A DNA stretch of 6,210 nucleotides from Oscillospiraceae bacterium (GTDB lineage: Bacteria; Bacillota; Clostridia; Oscillospirales; Oscillospiraceae). How positions within the stretch are numbered: position 1 is the stretch's first letter; each line of letters begins with the position of its first letter. Below are positions 4,616 through 6,210 of this stretch, piece by piece. The stretch spans positions 1-6,210 of the forward strand of contig JAGAMQ010000141.1 in NCBI GenBank assembly GCA_017624645.1, in the 5' to 3' direction. The notes below the pieces were generated by a model. It saw only the letters and a list, made by a program, of their open reading frames with translations, ran no database searches and was not told the DNA's origin. Both the position numbers and the translations under genes were made by a program.

Positions 4616-6210
4616 TTATCTCTTGACCTCTTCCATGACGAAGCACTCGAAGACGTCGCCTTCCTTGATATCGTTGAACTTCAGGATGCTCATGCCGCAC
4701 TCGTAGCCAGCGGTGACTTCCTTGACGGAATCCTTGAACCGCTGCAGAGAGCCGACCTCACCCTCATGGATCACGATATTGTCCCGAAGCACACGAACCT
4801 GTGCATCCCGGGTGATCTTGCCGTCCTTGACCATACAGCCGGCAATGGTGCCGATGGCAGAAACCTTGTAGGTCATGCGCACCTCGGCGTGACCGATAAC
4901 GGCCTCCTCAAACTGGGGTGCCAGCATGCCCTTCATGGCAGACTCGATCTCGTCGATGGCGTCGTAGATGACCCGGTAGAACCGCATATCCACATTGGCC
5001 CGCTGGCCGCTTGCCTGGGCAGCGGCATCGGGGCGGACATTAAAGCCCACGATGATGGCACCGGCAGTGGAGGCCAGCAGGATGTCGCTTTCGTTGATGG
5101 CACCCACACCTGCGTGGATGACCCGAACCCGGACCTCCTCGTTGGAGATCTTCTCCAGAGAAGCCTTAATGGCTTCGGCAGAACCCTGGACGTCAGCCTT
5201 GACGATGAGCGGCAGCTCCTTCATCTCGCCCTCCTGCATCTTGGCAAAGAGGTTGTCCAAGGTGACCTTCTGCATAGCATTGGCGGCAGCATCCTTGGCA
5301 GCCTGCTTCCGCTGCTCCACCAGCTCTCTTGCCATGCGCTCGTCGGTAACGGCGTTGAACTCGTCGCCGGGGGCGGGGACCTCTGCAAGACCGGTGATCT
5401 CCACAGGCACGGAGGGACCGGCAGTCTTGACAGTACGGCCCTTGTCATTGGTCATAACACGGACACGGCCCACGGCTGTACCGGCAATGACGATATCTCC
5501 CTGATTCAGGGTGCCGTTCTGCACCAGCAGGGTAGCGATAGGACCACGGGTCTTGTCCAGCCGTGCTTCGATAACCGTACCCTTTGCCCGGCGGTTGGGG
5601 TTAGCCTTCAGCTCCTGCACCTCAGCGGTCAAAATGACCATCTCCAGCAGCTCCTCCAGACCCATACCGGTCTTGGCGGAGATGGGAACGATCACCGTGT
5701 CGCCGCCCCATTCCTCGGGGATCAGCTCATGCTCCGTCAGCTGCTGCTTGATCCGGTCGGGATGTGCCTCGGGCTTATCCATCTTGTTGATGGCAACGAT
5801 GATGGGCACCTCGGCAGCCTTGGCGTGGTTGATGGATTCGATGGTCTGGGGCATGATGCCGTCGTCGGCAGCCACCACCAGAATGGCGATATCCGTGGAC
5901 TTGGCACCACGGGCGCGCATAGAGGTAAAGGCGGCGTGGCCGGGGGTATCCAGGAAGGTGACCATGTTGCCGTTTACATCTACAGTATACGCACCGATGT
6001 GCTGGGTGATACCGCCGGCCTCACCGGCAGTAACGGAGGTCTTACGGATGGCATCCAGGGTAGAAGTCTTACCGTGGTCCACGTGACCCATAACCACCAC
6101 AACGGGTGCCCGGGTCTGGAGCTCTTCTGCGGTATCCTCGTGATCGTCGATGATCCGCTCCTCGATGGTAACGGTGATCTCCTTCTCTACCTTGAAAGGT
6201 TTTGTGTTTC
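4616..6210 (-). CDS. infB: Translation initiation factor IF-2, GTPase and C-terminal part, cut by window edge
   Basis: IF2 is the GTPase that places initiator fMet-tRNA on the 30S subunit and promotes 50S joining. The last 530 residues are present; the N-terminal domains and the start codon lie beyond the window, and the frame stays open to the edge. Numbering from the edge, the G domain has GHVDHGKT at 41-48 (G1), GGIT at 65-68 (G2), DTPGH at 87-91 with the catalytic His91 (G3), NKMD at 141-144 (G4) and SAK at 177-179 (G5). A beta-barrel domain II, domain III ([20 protein letters not shown]) and the fMet-binding C-terminal domain follow, ending in the typical [21 protein letters not shown] and a short MEEVKR tail. 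The stop is TAA. A GTG near 6100 is merely internal, since coding clearly continues upstream with [11 protein letters not shown]. The gene normally follows nusA, ylxR and ylxQ in this cluster. Confidence 0.98.
   Translation of the reverse strand, partial: NTKPFKVEKEITVTIEERIIDDHEDTAEELQTRAPVVVVMGHVDHGKTSTLDAIRKTSVTAGEAGGITQHIGAYTVDVNGNMVTFLDTPGHAAFTSMRARGAKSTDIAILVVAADDGIMPQTIESINHAKAAEVPIIVAINKMDKPEAHPDRIKQQLTEHELIPEEWGGDTVIVPISAKTGMGLEELLEMVILTAEVQELKANPNRRAKGTVIEARLDKTRGPIATLLVQNGTLNQGDIVIAGTAVGRVRVMTNDKGRTVKTAGPSVPVEITGLAEVPAPGDEFNAVTDERMARELVEQRKQAAKDAAANAMQKVTLDNLFAKMQEGEMKELPLIVKADVQGSAEAIKASLEKISNEEVRVRVIHAGVGAINESDILLASTAGAIIVGFNVRPDAAAQASGQRANVDMRFYRVIYDAIDEIESAMKGMLAPQFEEAVIGHAEVRMTYKVSAIGTIAGCMVKDGKITRDAQVRVLRDNIVIHEGEVGSLQRFKDSVKEVTAGYECGMSILKFNDIKEGDVFECFVMEEVKR

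Noticed and set aside
6098..6100. GTG at 6100 as the start of infB
   Set aside because: The reading frame continues upstream to the window edge with the expected IF2 sequence before the G1 motif, so this is an internal valine codon.

Overview
This window is a stretch of core bacterial chromosome in which every supported gene lies on the minus strand. Read in the direction of transcription (high to low coordinates) the order is infB (5' end outside the window), rbfA, a DHH/DHHA1 phosphoesterase of the NrnA type, truB, ribF, rpsO and pnp (3' end outside the window). The gene order, the strong GGAGG-type ribosome binding sites, the fairly high GC content and the DHH phosphoesterase between rbfA and truB suggest a Firmicute of class Clostridia, possibly a gut Oscillospirales-type lineage. 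The class is an inference from synteny and protein flavour; the order is only a guess.

Layout. Positions 4616-6210 hold the GTPase and C-terminal part of IF2. A 65-nt gap with a perfect-looking 30-nt hairpin (4572-4601) leads to rbfA (4182-4550). rbfA overlaps nrnA (3263-4204) by 23 nt; nrnA is followed after 10 nt by truB (2383-3252); truB and ribF (1472-2386) share an ATGA stop/start overlap. This is a tightly packed, probably translationally coupled unit. A 275-nt AT-richer spacer (1197-1471) then contains a 45-nt imperfect hairpin and no gene that I recognise. rpsO (930-1196) is followed by a clear intrinsic terminator (895-923). Between it and pnp (1-656) lies a 238-nt leader with three predicted stem-loops, the largest a 71-nt, about 27-bp imperfect stem at 749-819.

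How the genes work together. IF2, RbfA, TruB and S15 serve translation initiation, 30S maturation, tRNA U55 modification and 30S assembly. PNPase degrades RNA from the 3' end, and NrnA-type enzymes finish the 2-5 nt oligonucleotides that such nucleases leave. RibF makes FMN and FAD and is a customary passenger of this cluster. The proteins are ordinary. What deserves a second look is the non-coding DNA: the structured pnp leader, the ribF-rpsO spacer and the infB-rbfA hairpin. I see no mobile element, CRISPR array, tRNA or rRNA gene, and no novel defence or biosynthetic system.
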